Assembly: GCA_023430845.1 (NCBI GenBank)
Contig: JAEYYJ010000368.1
Coordinates: 1-6,198 of the forward strand
DNA length: 6,198 bases
Direction of reading: 5' to 3'
Source of the DNA: Pseudomonadota bacterium
Lineage (GTDB): Bacteria > Pseudomonadota > Alphaproteobacteria > Rhizobiales > Hyphomicrobiaceae
Part shown: positions 1-5,754 of the stretch, piece after piece
Layout of the letters: each line of letters begins with the position of its first letter
How positions within the stretch are numbered: the first letter of the stretch is position 1
Program-made: the position numbers and the translations under genes
Notes under the pieces: generated by a model
Database searches by the model: none
Told to the model about the DNA's origin: nothing
The model's input: only the letters and a program-made list of their open reading frames with translations

Positions 1-1
1 G

Positions 2-709
2 GCGCGCGGGTACGGTCCGTGACGTTTCTCGTTCAACGTCAAGGGCGGGCGCTGTGAAGCCTGCCAGGGCGATGGCGTGATCAAGATCGAGCTGCACTTC
101 CTGCCGGACGTCTACGTCACGTGCGACCAGTGCAAGGGCAAACGCTACAATCGCGAGACGCTCGAAATCCTGTTCCGCGAGAAATCCATCGCGGACGTGC
201 TCGACATGACCGTCGAGGAAGGCGTCGGCTTCTTCAAGGCCGTGCCTTCGATCCGCGACAAACTCGAGACGCTGTTCCGCGTCGGGCTCGGCTACATCAA
301 GATCGGCCAGCAGGCGACGACGCTCTCGGGCGGCGAGGCGCAGCGCATCAAGCTCGCGAAGGAATTGTCACGCCGTGCGACCGGGCGCACGCTCTACATT
401 CTCGACGAGCCGACGACGGGATTGCATTTCCACGATGTGGCGAAGCTGCTCGAAGTGCTGCATCAGCTCGCGGATGCAGGGAATACACTTGCGGTCATCG
501 AGCACAATCTGGAGGTCATCAAGACGGCCGACTGGGTGATCGATCTCGGCCCGGAAGGCGGCGACGGCGGCGGCGAGATTGTTGCCCAGGGTACGCCCGA
601 GGACGTCGCGCGCGTGAAGGAGAGCTACACGGGGCAGTTCTTGAAAGAGCTGCTTGGGAGGCGCGCTAAGAGCAAGGCGGGGGCAGCCAAGAGGCAGGCG
701 GCGGAGTGA
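2..709 (+). CDS. uvrA: UvrA, excinuclease ABC subunit A, C-terminal part (5' end outside window; in-frame TGA at 20-22)
   Basis: UvrA is the damage-sensing ATPase of nucleotide excision repair; it dimerises, loads UvrB on damaged DNA and acts in the cytoplasm. Seen here is the end of the second ABC module. A zinc module is formed by CEAC (53-64) and CDQC (122-133), with exactly 19 residues between the pairs. The ABC signature LSGGEAQR lies at 323-346, Walker B with DEPTTGL starts at 392, and the H-loop VIEHN surrounds the histidine codon at 503-505. The family motif [20 protein letters not shown] is readable across the left edge, but its glycine codon is replaced by TGA at 20-22 while the frame continues correctly on both sides. 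The first part of the gene, including Walker A, lies outside the window. It ends in TGA with a short Lys/Ala-rich tail. Family assignment is certain; whether the gene is functional is not, because the stop may be a sequence error or a real nonsense mutation. Confidence 0.95.
20..22 (+). other. In-frame TGA inside uvrA
   Basis: The codons before it read ARGYGP and those after it RFSFNVKGG. UvrA proteins have glycine at this position, so one G-to-T change (GGA to TGA) explains it. There is no frameshift. The same gene also uses TGA as its true stop at 707-709, which argues against a recoded genetic code. Confidence 0.85.
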
Positions 710-1477
710 CTAAGCCTGCTTGCGCTGTTCTTCTTCGATGGCAACGGGCCTCATGTTCCAAGTCGCAACGTCTTCGATCCAGTCGCCCCTTTTGAAGCCG
801 CGCAGCGCATAGTTCCCCTCCACATCCCATTCGAAGTTGAGGTGCTTGCGCCTGTTGACCCAGATATCAAGTGTAAAAGGAAGTCTCCCGTCCACGCCGT
901 AGGCGTATCGGTAAGGCGTCTGCAGGACGATATAGATGTAGGGACTCTCGTCTCCTGGGGCCCGGCCATAGTAGTAACAGATACTCGGATCATCAGGATG
1001 ACGCTTGAAATCACGCCCTTTCATCCAGCGATCAAGCGCAGTATCTCGCACAGATCCAGCCATCGCCAACCGCGGGCGCCTGCCGGTCGCGATAGTAGGG
1101 TCTTCGGCGCCGACCTCTTGATCATCGGGCTGCCCATCAACCGAATTTATTGATCGAATATCTATTGTCAGAGCGTCGAGGCGATGTGCGAGCTTCGCTT
1201 CCAATTCGTGCTGCATGACCGCGACATCGACTAGTAGCCTTTCGAATCGAGGCTTCGTGTCGTCAAGTATGACACGCGTTACCGCCTCCAACTCGCTCGA
1301 CAGCGCTCGCATATTCCCGAACTGGCGCAGCACCCATCGATAACCCCACAATAGCGGCAGAGCGAGCGCCCCCAATACAATGGCATAGTTGACGATTGTC
1401 GGATCGGGCTCGATCCCCAAATGCACTTTTAGGAGTGCCGTCAATGACTCGATCAAATCGCGCATAACACCACCCAT
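710..1477 (-). CDS. Uncharacterised single-pass membrane protein with a coiled coil
   Basis: I do not recognise this protein. From the chosen start it has about 255 residues. A short amphipathic N-terminus is followed by one hydrophobic segment (VNYAIVLGALALPLLWGYRW, roughly residues 30-50), so it is probably anchored in the inner membrane. A charged helical stretch (about 55-105, with LSSELEAV and HELEAKLAHRLDAL) looks like a coiled coil. A polar linker comes next, then a globular C-terminal part rich in aromatic residues (YYYG, YIYIVLQTPYRYAYG, LNFEWD, about 160-245). The start is uncertain: GTG at 1492, ATG at 1477 (preceded by GAGAGA at 7 bases) or ATG at 1465. I take 1477. If the candidate promoter at 1492-1520 is real, transcription would begin near 1485 and 1465 becomes more likely. 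The stop TAG (710-712) touches the stop of uvrA, so the two genes converge without any spacer. Base composition looks less GC-rich than in its neighbours. Confidence 0.72.
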   Translation of the reverse strand: MGGVMRDLIESLTALLKVHLGIEPDPTIVNYAIVLGALALPLLWGYRWVLRQFGNMRALSSELEAVTRVILDDTKPRFERLLVDVAVMQHELEAKLAHRLDALTIDIRSINSVDGQPDDQEVGAEDPTIATGRRPRLAMAGSVRDTALDRWMKGRDFKRHPDDPSICYYYGRAPGDESPYIYIVLQTPYRYAYGVDGRLPFTLDIWVNRRKHLNFEWDVEGNYALRGFKRGDWIEDVATWNMRPVAIEEEQRKQA

Positions 1478-1491
1478 CCCAATATCTCTCA

Positions 1492-1520
1492 CTTTATGAG
1501 ACGGCTCGAATGGCGGTCAA
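1492..1520 (-). promoter_or_regulatory. Candidate promoter of the membrane-protein gene
   Basis: On the minus strand TTGACC (1520-1515) is separated by 17 bases from ATAAAG (1497-1492). This resembles a sigma-70-type -35 and -10 pair and lies just ahead of the coding start. It is a visual match only. Confidence 0.35.
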
Positions 1521-1541
1521 CGATGCACCGCAACGTTTCCA

Positions 1542-1636
1542 CCACTCCCCCACGCTCGCGTGCGGTCCAAGCCGAAGGCTTGGCGCTGACGCGCGGCGCG
1601 CTCGCGCGCCGACCGCACGAGAGCGTGGGGGAGTGG
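1542..1636. repeat. 26-bp inverted repeat enclosing small hairpins
   Basis: Positions 1542-1567 and 1611-1636 are inverse complements of each other with a single mismatch (25 of 26). The 43-base spacer holds a perfect small hairpin, CAAGCC-GAA-GGCTTG (1568-1582), and a GC-rich stretch that can pair with itself (GCGCG with CGCGC, about 1591-1609). The whole could fold as a branched RNA or a DNA cruciform. Each outer arm contains one copy of the CGTGGGGGAGTG motif that recurs downstream. Confidence 0.85.
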
Positions 1637-1888
1637 CTGGGTTTGGGGGGGGCGCCTAGCGCACGAGCGTGGGGGAGTGTTTGTGTTCGACCGCGTTTGC
1701 ACCCGACACGCGAGCGTGAGAGTTGCCAGAAGGGCGGCCGCGTCGCCGATGAGAGCGAAGTCGCGCCAAACACGCGAGCGCGAGAGAGTGTTGGGTGCGA
1801 CGGGAACACGCCAAACACACAAACGTGGGGGAGTTGCCAGACGCTCGGCCACATCGCGGATGAGAGCGAACTCGCGCCTATGGCGCGA
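1621..1888. repeat. Direct repeats: CGTGGGGGAGT motif and a 111-base period
   Basis: GAGCGTGGGGGAGTG occurs at 1621-1635 and 1665-1679, its inverse complement at 1543-1557, and a close variant at 1821-1835. Weaker variants with the same GAGCGYGAGAG core lie at 1712-1725 and 1776-1790. A longer unit repeats with a period of 111: GAGTTGCCAGA at 1720 and 1831, and GATGAGAGCGAA at 1748 and 1859, with recognisable but diverged sequence between them. Confidence 0.75.
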
Positions 1889-1960
1889 CGAGGGCTAGCC
1901 CTCGCGCTCCCATCGGGAGGGACACCCTCCCGAACCCACCCGCCTTTATGAACTTGGCGC
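1872..1960 (-). repeat. Hairpin element, inverted copy (copy 0)
   Basis: Read on the minus strand this starts with GCGCCAAGTTCATAAA (1960-1945), matching GCGCCAAGTCATAAA in the copy after fosX. Three hairpins follow in the same order as in the other copies. The first is a 9-bp stem, TCGGGAGGG with CCCTCCCGA and a 3-base loop (1913-1933). The second is the 16-base palindrome CGAGGGCTAGCCCTCG (1889-1904). The third is a 7-bp stem, TCGCGCC with GGCGCGA (1872-1888). The CCCTCTCCCC hairpin that begins the other copies is not evident here. Confidence 0.75.
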
Positions 1961-1993
1961 TAATCGCAGGCGGCCCATGTTCGCTCTCCCCGT

Positions 1994-2030
1994 TCTCGTC
2001 GCGCTGGAAGCGCGACTCTGGCGACGAGAA
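1994..2030. repeat. Isolated hairpin between the opposed element copies
   Basis: TTCTCGTCGC (1994-2003) pairs with GCGACGAGAA (2021-2030). Alternatively GTCGCGCT (1998-2005) pairs with AGCGCGAC (2009-2016) around a GGA loop. The two foldings exclude each other. The inner one resembles the last hairpin of the element at 2208-2224 and may be a remnant of a further copy. Confidence 0.6.
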
Positions 2031-2068
2031 GCTTGGTGTGAGAGACGGGAACTCGTTGGACATCAGCA

Positions 2069-2228
2069 TTTGCCGCCGCCCCTCACCCCGACCCTCTCCC
2101 CGCACGCGGGGAGAGGGAGGAAATGCCAACGCTTGCGGCGAGTTCCGCGTCATAAAAAGGAGGGGGTTCGGGGTCTCCCCGATTGGGGCCAGGGGCGAAA
2201 AGCCCCGTCGCGCTGAAAGCGCGAACAC
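2069..2228 (+). repeat. Hairpin element, direct copy upstream of fosX (copy 1)
   Basis: About 160 bases, roughly 90% identical to 2760-2920. It opens with a 12-bp stem and a 2-base gap, CCCTCTCCCCGC with GCGGGGAGAGGG (2092-2117). Then come CATAAAAAGGAGGGGGT, a stem TCGGGG with CCCCGA (2168-2182), a stem GGGGC with GCCCC around GAAAA (2192-2206), and a stem TCGCGCT with AGCGCGA around GAA (2208-2224). Chance translation of such repeats gives TLSPHAGRG-like peptides, which is not evidence of a gene. Confidence 0.85.
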
Positions 2229-2311
2229 TTCGTCTCCGAACCGGCACCACCTGTCGCACTCCGGGCGCGAGACCGTGCTAGGGAGCGATGTCTAGCCTCC
2301 ATAACCCATTC

Positions 2312-2316
2312 GGAGG
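2312..2316 (+). promoter_or_regulatory. Ribosome binding site of fosX
   Basis: GGAGG lies 5 bases before the GTG at 2322. It selects this GTG as the start and agrees with the N-terminus of the FosX family (M-I-x-G-L-S-H). Confidence 0.8.
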
Positions 2317-2321
2317 ATCGT

Positions 2322-2738
2322 GTGATCCAGGGCCTCAGCCATATGACGTTCATCGTCCGCGACCTCGATCGCATGGAGGCGATCCTCACGGGTGTACTCG
2401 ATGCGCGGAAGGTCTACGACAGTGGCGAGAAGACCTTCTCGCTCTCGAAGGAGCGCTTCTTTCTGGTCGGCGACGGCGCCGATCCGATCTGGATCGCGAC
2501 CATGGAAGGCGCGCCGCTGCCGACGCGCACGTATAATCACGTCGCCTTCAGAATCGCGGATGCAGATTACGAGACTTATCTGCAGCGCGTCCGCGAGCTC
2601 GGCCTCGAAGTCCGTGAGGGCCGTTCGCGTGTCCTCGGTGAGGGACAGTCGATCTACTTCTATGATGACGACAACCACATGTTCGAGCTGCACACCGGCA
2701 CGCTGGAAGAACGGTTGCAGCGGTATGCTGAGAGGTAA
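2322..2738 (+). CDS. fosX: FosX-type fosfomycin resistance hydrolase
   Basis: FosX enzymes are cytoplasmic, metal-dependent hydrolases of the vicinal oxygen chelate (glyoxalase/bleomycin-resistance) superfamily. They open the epoxide of fosfomycin with water. The 138 residues match the family's usual length and align end to end with Listeria FosX as I remember it, including ISGLSH-like, SGxxTFSLSKE, TYNHxAFRI, GEGxSIYFYDxDNHxFELH and GTLEERLxRY blocks. The expected metal ligands are His7, His73 and Glu122, and the expected catalytic base is Glu44 in SLSKE. All four are present, so an active enzyme is plausible. Glu44 favours FosX (water) over FosA or FosB (thiol). The GTG start is set by GGAGG 5 bases upstream. 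The gene stands alone, with hairpin-element copies ending 93 bases before it and starting 21 bases after it in the same orientation. No convincing promoter was seen. In soil bacteria such a gene may be intrinsic rather than acquired. Confidence 0.93.
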   Translation: MIQGLSHMTFIVRDLDRMEAILTGVLDARKVYDSGEKTFSLSKERFFLVGDGADPIWIATMEGAPLPTRTYNHVAFRIADADYETYLQRVRELGLEVREGRSRVLGEGQSIYFYDDDNHMFELHTGTLEERLQRYAER

Positions 2739-2759
2739 GCGGCGTTGCAGGCGCTGGCG

Positions 2760-2920
2760 TTTGCCGCCGCCCCTCACCCGACCCTCTCCCCGCACGCGGG
2801 GAGAGGAAGGAAATGCCAACGCTCGCGGCGAGCGCCAAGTCATAAAAAGGAGGGGGTCCGGGGTCTCCCCGGTTGGGGTCAGGGGCGAAAGCCCCGTCGC
2901 GCCACAGGCGCGAAAGACAC
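2760..2920 (+). repeat. Hairpin element, direct copy downstream of fosX (copy 2)
   Basis: This starts 21 bases after the fosX stop. Hairpins in order: an 11-bp stem CCTCTCCCCGC with GCGGGGAGAGG (2783-2806); CGCTCGC with GCGAGCG (2820-2834); CCGGGG with CCCCGG (2858-2872); GGGGC-GAAA-GCCCC, a GNRA-type tetraloop (2882-2895); and TCGCGCC with GGCGCGA (2897-2913). There is no T-run after any stem, so it is not a textbook intrinsic terminator, though a transcript leaving fosX would fold here. Confidence 0.85.
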
Positions 2921-3326
2921 GGATCGACCGTCGCGGCTCATGGGTTGCCGGCGACCTTCGAACCTGATGCAGCCCCCCGGAGATGTGCCATGCCTCCATG
3001 CGGCGTGGCTCAACTTATCCTCGCCGCGCCGCGCGCAAGTATCGTTCGATGGCGCACGGCAATGAGGGGCCCTTCCGGAGGCGTCCGAAATCGCGTCGAG
3101 CGCGCCGCTCCCGGAGCCGAGCCTCCGGCCTGCTGCCTCCGCACGTGACGCACGTGCGCGAGCCGGACCCGACCGGTCAGGCAGGTGGAGAAAGCGAGCG
3201 GCAAAACGGGGCGGCAGGCGCCGCTCATTTCATCCCTTCGGACAGGTGCCCGCCGCCCCGTCCCTCGCTCGATGGCGAAGAGAAGCCCGGCGCGAAAGCG
3301 TGGCGGGCGCGGTCGTCTGTGCGCGG
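2921..3326. other. Intergenic region without a recognisable gene
   Basis: About 400 GC-rich bases lie between the convergent ends of fosX and NTF2-like gene A. The open frames here are Arg- and Pro-rich and match nothing I know. A stem GAGCGGC (3196-3202) with GCCGCTC (3220-3226) and a CACGTG pair (3142-3147, 3151-3156) are visible. Neither has a convincing role. Confidence 0.6.
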
Positions 3327-3803
3327 TTAGGCGCCGGCGCCGGACTTCTGGCGGCCAATCTGGAGATTGTAGGGCTCGAGGAGGTCCTGCGGCTGCGGCA
3401 CTTCCCGGCTCATGCGCATGAAGGCTTCGAGACGCAGGGTGTCCTCGAAGCTGTCGAGCCGATAGATGAGACCGTCCTTGATCTCGAACACAAGACGGCG
3501 CGTGCCCTCGATGATGTTGCCGGTCGCACGATGGCGGTAGCGGAAGTTCACCTGCGCGCGGACGATATCGCCCTCGACGCCGACAATGGTCGGCTCATAG
3601 GTGAGATAGTCGAACACGGCGAGCATGGCATAGCCGAGATCGCGGCAGGCCTCGGCCCCGCGATAGATGCCCGCGAGCGGCGAGGCGTCTTGGCCGTTAT
3701 GGATTGTATAGACCAGATCGGGATGGCCATGCGCGACGGCCATCTCGAGATCCTGCACGCTCCAGCACGCAAAGAACGAAGCAACGACCGACTTGTTGTC
3801 CAT
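3327..3803 (-). CDS. NTF2/SnoaL-like protein A
   Basis: A small protein of about 158 residues in the NTF2-like (SnoaL-like, ketosteroid-isomerase-like) superfamily, whose cone-shaped fold serves isomerases, cyclases, hydrolases and non-catalytic binding proteins. Visible blocks are VVASFFACWSVQDLEMA (helix 1), HPDLVYTIHNG, FDYLTYEPTIV, RHRATGNIIEGTRR and the terminal EAFMRM helix. It has no signal peptide or membrane segment. I cannot assign catalytic residues or a substrate. ATG 3803 is preferred because GGGAG lies 8 bases upstream; an in-frame TTG at 3818 would place that site inside the gene. It is the last gene of the cluster, 59 bases after gene B, and about 60% identical to B over the first 130 residues (31 of the first 40), so the two arose by duplication. 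Its C-terminus (about 25 residues after EAFMRM) lacks the PKR motif of the other three. Confidence 0.82.
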   Translation of the reverse strand: MDNKSVVASFFACWSVQDLEMAVAHGHPDLVYTIHNGQDASPLAGIYRGAEACRDLGYAMLAVFDYLTYEPTIVGVEGDIVRAQVNFRYRHRATGNIIEGTRRLVFEIKDGLIYRLDSFEDTLRLEAFMRMSREVPQPQDLLEPYNLQIGRQKSGAGA

Positions 3804-3862
3804 TCCCTGCGCTCCCAAACCACTTTATCCGCCGCCTTGACGCGGCGCACCATTCTGAAATT

Positions 3863-4324
3863 CTAGGCAGATCGCTGCCGCTTCGGCAGCGGGCTGTAAT
3901 CCGGCTGGCCGATCGCCATCCGTTGCGCCGCCAGCTTCATATAGGCCTCGATGCGAGCAGCATCCTCGTAGATGTCGATACGCGCAATGAGACTGTCGCG
4001 TACCTGGAAGATGGAGCGTTGCGAGCCGTCAATGACGTGGCCGGTCGCGCGATGGCGAAGCCGGAACCCGACATGAGCGCTTACGACCCTGCTCCCCGCA
4101 CTGACGATGGTCGGCTCATAAGTAAGATAATCGAAATCGGCGAGAACCTTGTAGCCGAGCGCACGGCAGTTATCGATCCCATGATAGCTGCCCGAGAATG
4201 GCGCGGCATCGGGACCGTTGTGGATTGTGTACACGATCTCGGGGTGCAGATGGCCGAGCGCCATCTCGAGATCCTGCACGCGCCAGTACGCGAAGAACGA
4301 GGCAACGACCGACTTGCTGTCCAT
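3863..4324 (-). CDS. NTF2/SnoaL-like protein B
   Basis: About 153 residues, the same superfamily as gene A and its closest relative in the window. It shows VVASFFAYWRVQDLEMA, HPEIVYTIHNG, FDYLTYEPTIV, RHRATGHVIDG and an EAYMKL helix, then a tail ending in SPLPKRQRSA. It is probably cytoplasmic and likely binds or converts a small molecule, but the sequence does not say which. The ATG at 4324 is chosen because the purine run GGAAGGGGAGGGG (4337-4325) directly precedes it; the in-frame GTG at 4339 would bury that site in the coding region. It lies 57 bases downstream of gene C and is probably translated from a shared transcript. Compared with A, substitutions cluster outside the core blocks, as expected for a duplicated gene under selection for its fold. 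Confidence 0.82.
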   Translation of the reverse strand: MDSKSVVASFFAYWRVQDLEMALGHLHPEIVYTIHNGPDAAPFSGSYHGIDNCRALGYKVLADFDYLTYEPTIVSAGSRVVSAHVGFRLRHRATGHVIDGSQRSIFQVRDSLIARIDIYEDAARIEAYMKLAAQRMAIGQPDYSPLPKRQRSA

Positions 4325-4337
4325 CCCCTCCCCTTCC
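4325..4337 (-). promoter_or_regulatory. Ribosome binding site of NTF2-like gene B
   Basis: On the minus strand the purine run GGAAGGGGAGGGG stands directly before ATG 4324. It supports that ATG over the GTG at 4339. Confidence 0.6.
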
Positions 4338-4381
4338 ACGCTGCCACTCCGCTACCGCGAGGCTAAGCACCACGATAATTT

Positions 4382-4852
4382 CTAGGAGGAGCGCTGCCTC
4401 TCCCGCTTCGGAAATGCCGGCGATCTCACGACCGTATCCGACGCCAGCCGGTATTGCGTGAGGCGCATGAACGCCTCGACGAGGTGCGCATCATGATAAC
4501 CGTCGATGCGCACGATCATCTCGCCCTTGATCTTGAAGACGAGCCGACGTGTGCCTTCGAGGATGCCGCTGGTGCGCCGATGGAAGTATTTGAACCGGAT
4601 CTGTGTGCGGACGACATTGCCTCTCACACTGAGAATGGTCGGCTCGTAGCTCAGGTAGTCGAACTCCGCGAGAATCGAGAACATGGCGTTCCGGCACGCG
4701 TCGACCCCACGCCATTCCCTGCCGAAGAGGAGGTCGTTGGCGTCCACGTGAAGCTTGTAGACGATGCTGTCATGGAAGAGGGAGGACGCTAGGTCTATAT
4801 CCTGGGCACCCCAGTACTTGAAATAGGTCTCGACAACCTCGCGGCTGCTCAT
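4382..4852 (-). CDS. NTF2/SnoaL-like protein C
   Basis: A 156-residue NTF2-like protein, more distant from A and B but clearly related. Blocks are VVETYFKYWGAQDIDLA, DSIVYKLHVD, FDYLSYEPTIL, EGTRRLVFKIKG and EAFMRL. The tail SPAFPKRERQRSS resembles that of B and is strongly basic. The start ATG 4852 has GAGGA 6 bases upstream. It is separated from the upstream GNAT gene by 175 bases, much more than the gaps before B and A, so C, B and A may form a unit with their own promoter. No substrate or reaction can be inferred; limonene-epoxide-hydrolase or ketosteroid-isomerase activity is possible for the fold, but I cannot identify either active site. Confidence 0.83.
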   Translation of the reverse strand: MSSREVVETYFKYWGAQDIDLASSLFHDSIVYKLHVDANDLLFGREWRGVDACRNAMFSILAEFDYLSYEPTILSVRGNVVRTQIRFKYFHRRTSGILEGTRRLVFKIKGEMIVRIDGYHDAHLVEAFMRLTQYRLASDTVVRSPAFPKRERQRSS

Positions 4853-4895
4853 GCCTCGTCCTCACGCGCTCAGTTCCCCCGAAATTGAACGTACA

Positions 4896-4924
4896 ATACT
4901 CCGCCCAAATATCAACGACTTCAA
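4896..4924 (-). promoter_or_regulatory. Weak candidate promoter upstream of gene C
   Basis: On the minus strand TTGAAG (4924-4919) is followed after 17 bases by GAGTAT (4901-4896), about 44 bases before the start of gene C. The -10 match is poor; the 175-base gap is the main reason to suspect a promoter. Confidence 0.22.
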
Positions 4925-5027
4925 CGTCGCAGACGCGGAGCATGCTGGCGCGTCGCGAGCACACTGATCGACACGGGGACCGCGCGGAGCCGCAGCCGCA
5001 TCGCATATCGACCGTTAGACTTCAAAA

Positions 5028-5690
5028 TCAAATAATTGGGATCTGAGGTGCTGCCTGTTTCGGCAGCACGCCGTGGAGGCGGGGGTCAGTGTAGCATTCG
5101 ATTCCGCGGGCATATGGGGAGAACCCCGAGCGCATGTAAAACGCCAGCGCGTCCGGATGGTCGTTCGTGCACGTGTGAACCCAGAAGCGATCGATGGCGG
5201 GCGTACCGCGCCAGGCCCGCTCGATGGCCTGGTTCATCAGAAAGCGCCCAGCGCCGATCCCGATCGCCTCGGGCACGACACCGAAAAAGGAGAGCTCACA
5301 GGCGCGCGGCTGGCGGAAGTCGAGCTCGAGCAGCCCGATCTCGTCGGTATCGGCGAGGAGCGTGTAGGCCTCCACGGCCTCGGAAGTGATGATCGCCGCG
5401 AGTGCAGCATCGTCGAGGCGCAGGCGCGATCCCCAGAGCCACGGCTCCCCGACCCGGCGAAACACGCGGCGGAACTCATCAACGTCGGCGGGCATCCGCT
5501 TCAATGTCAATCCGACCGCCGTGTCAGGCCGGGCCGGCGGGGCGCCGAGCATCTCGAGATAAGTCACCACCTCCGCAACCCATCCAGCGGGGAGCATGAG
5601 ATGCCGCGGCGGCCGAACCTCTCCATCCTGCTGTCCCGTGACAGTGTCCTCGACGTTGATTTTCAAGCCTACTCCCCCTCCCACTCTCAT
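5028..5690 (-). CDS. GNAT family N-acetyltransferase
   Basis: GNAT enzymes transfer the acetyl group of acetyl-CoA to an amine. From ATG 5690 the protein has 220 residues. The first 40 or so look unstructured. The catalytic domain follows, with GEPWLWGSRLRLDDAALAAII (about 81-101), IGLLELDFRQ (118-127), the strand ELSFFGVVPEAIG (132-144), the acetyl-CoA loop IGIGAG (143-148) and the helix FLMNQAIERAW. FWVHTCTNDHPDALAFYMRSGF (169-190) holds the ALxFYxxxGF end motif. The loop keeps its glycines, but isoleucine stands where many GNATs have Gln/Arg. The start is uncertain: TTG 5666 has the strong purine run GGGAGGGGGAG ahead of it and would give 212 residues, while ATG 5690 has AGGAG only at 20 bases. 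The acceptor is unknown. The gene lies 64 bases after NTF2-like gene D and is probably co-transcribed with it. Confidence 0.85.
   Translation of the reverse strand: MRVGGGVGLKINVEDTVTGQQDGEVRPPRHLMLPAGWVAEVVTYLEMLGAPPARPDTAVGLTLKRMPADVDEFRRVFRRVGEPWLWGSRLRLDDAALAAIITSEAVEAYTLLADTDEIGLLELDFRQPRACELSFFGVVPEAIGIGAGRFLMNQAIERAWRGTPAIDRFWVHTCTNDHPDALAFYMRSGFSPYARGIECYTDPRLHGVLPKQAAPQIPII
5672..5682 (-). promoter_or_regulatory. Ribosome binding site pointing to a TTG start of the GNAT gene
   Basis: On the minus strand GGGAGGGGGAG ends 5 bases before TTG 5666. If used, the ATG at 5690 is not the start, and the residues RVGGGVG are translated Shine-Dalgarno sequence. Confidence 0.45.
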
Positions 5691-5754
5691 GCGGCGCGCT
5701 GATCCGATTTCTCCTGTCGCGCCTCGGGAGCGCCGGCGGCTCCGCGGCACGCGG

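Larger units (their letters stand above)
1478..2321. other. Long intergenic region filled with repeats and hairpins
   Basis: About 840 bases lie between the divergent starts of the membrane-protein gene and fosX. Open frames exist on both strands but run straight through inverted and direct repeats, are rich in Arg, Pro and Ser, and have no recognisable domain, so I call no gene. The left part (1542-1888) carries an inverted repeat and G-rich direct repeats. The right part (1872-2228) carries two copies, in opposite orientation, of a hairpin element found again after fosX. I see no transposase, tRNA or rRNA in it. Confidence 0.7.

Noticed and set aside
20..22. TGA read as glycine through an altered genetic code
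   Set aside because: TGA is also used as a true stop at the end of uvrA and of the GNAT gene, and the base composition and gene content do not fit lineages with that code.
1621..1888. Possible CRISPR array
   Set aside because: The repeats are irregular in spacing and degenerate. There are no uniform spacers and no cas genes.
1489..2228. Open frames on both strands through the repeat region, with Arg/Ser/Pro-rich products
   Set aside because: They consist of translated repeats and hairpins (for example TLSPHAGRG-like peptides), with no domain and no good ribosome binding site.
1872..2920. Insertion sequence carrying fosX
   Set aside because: No transposase frame and no terminal inverted repeats at the outer ends. 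The flanking copies are direct, hairpin-type repeats of the kind that also occurs without cargo.
3140..3156. Two CACGTG hexamers 9 bases apart as an operator
   Set aside because: They are in a gene-free stretch far from any start codon, and such short GC-rich palindromes arise easily by chance.
3196..3226. GAGCGGC/GCCGCTC stem as a terminator between fosX and gene A
   Set aside because: The loop is large and no clean T-run follows on either strand.
2983..3330. Plus-strand frame of about 115 codons in the gap before gene A
   Set aside because: Composition is dominated by Arg, Pro and Ala with no motif, and the frame overlaps the end of gene A. It is more likely chance openness in GC-rich DNA.
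3246..4366. Long plus-strand open frames (about 206 and 220 codons) opposite NTF2-like genes A and B
   Set aside because: They mirror the codon pattern of the minus-strand genes in GC-rich DNA. Their similarity to each other follows from A and B being paralogues. The minus-strand products have a recognisable fold and ribosome binding sites.
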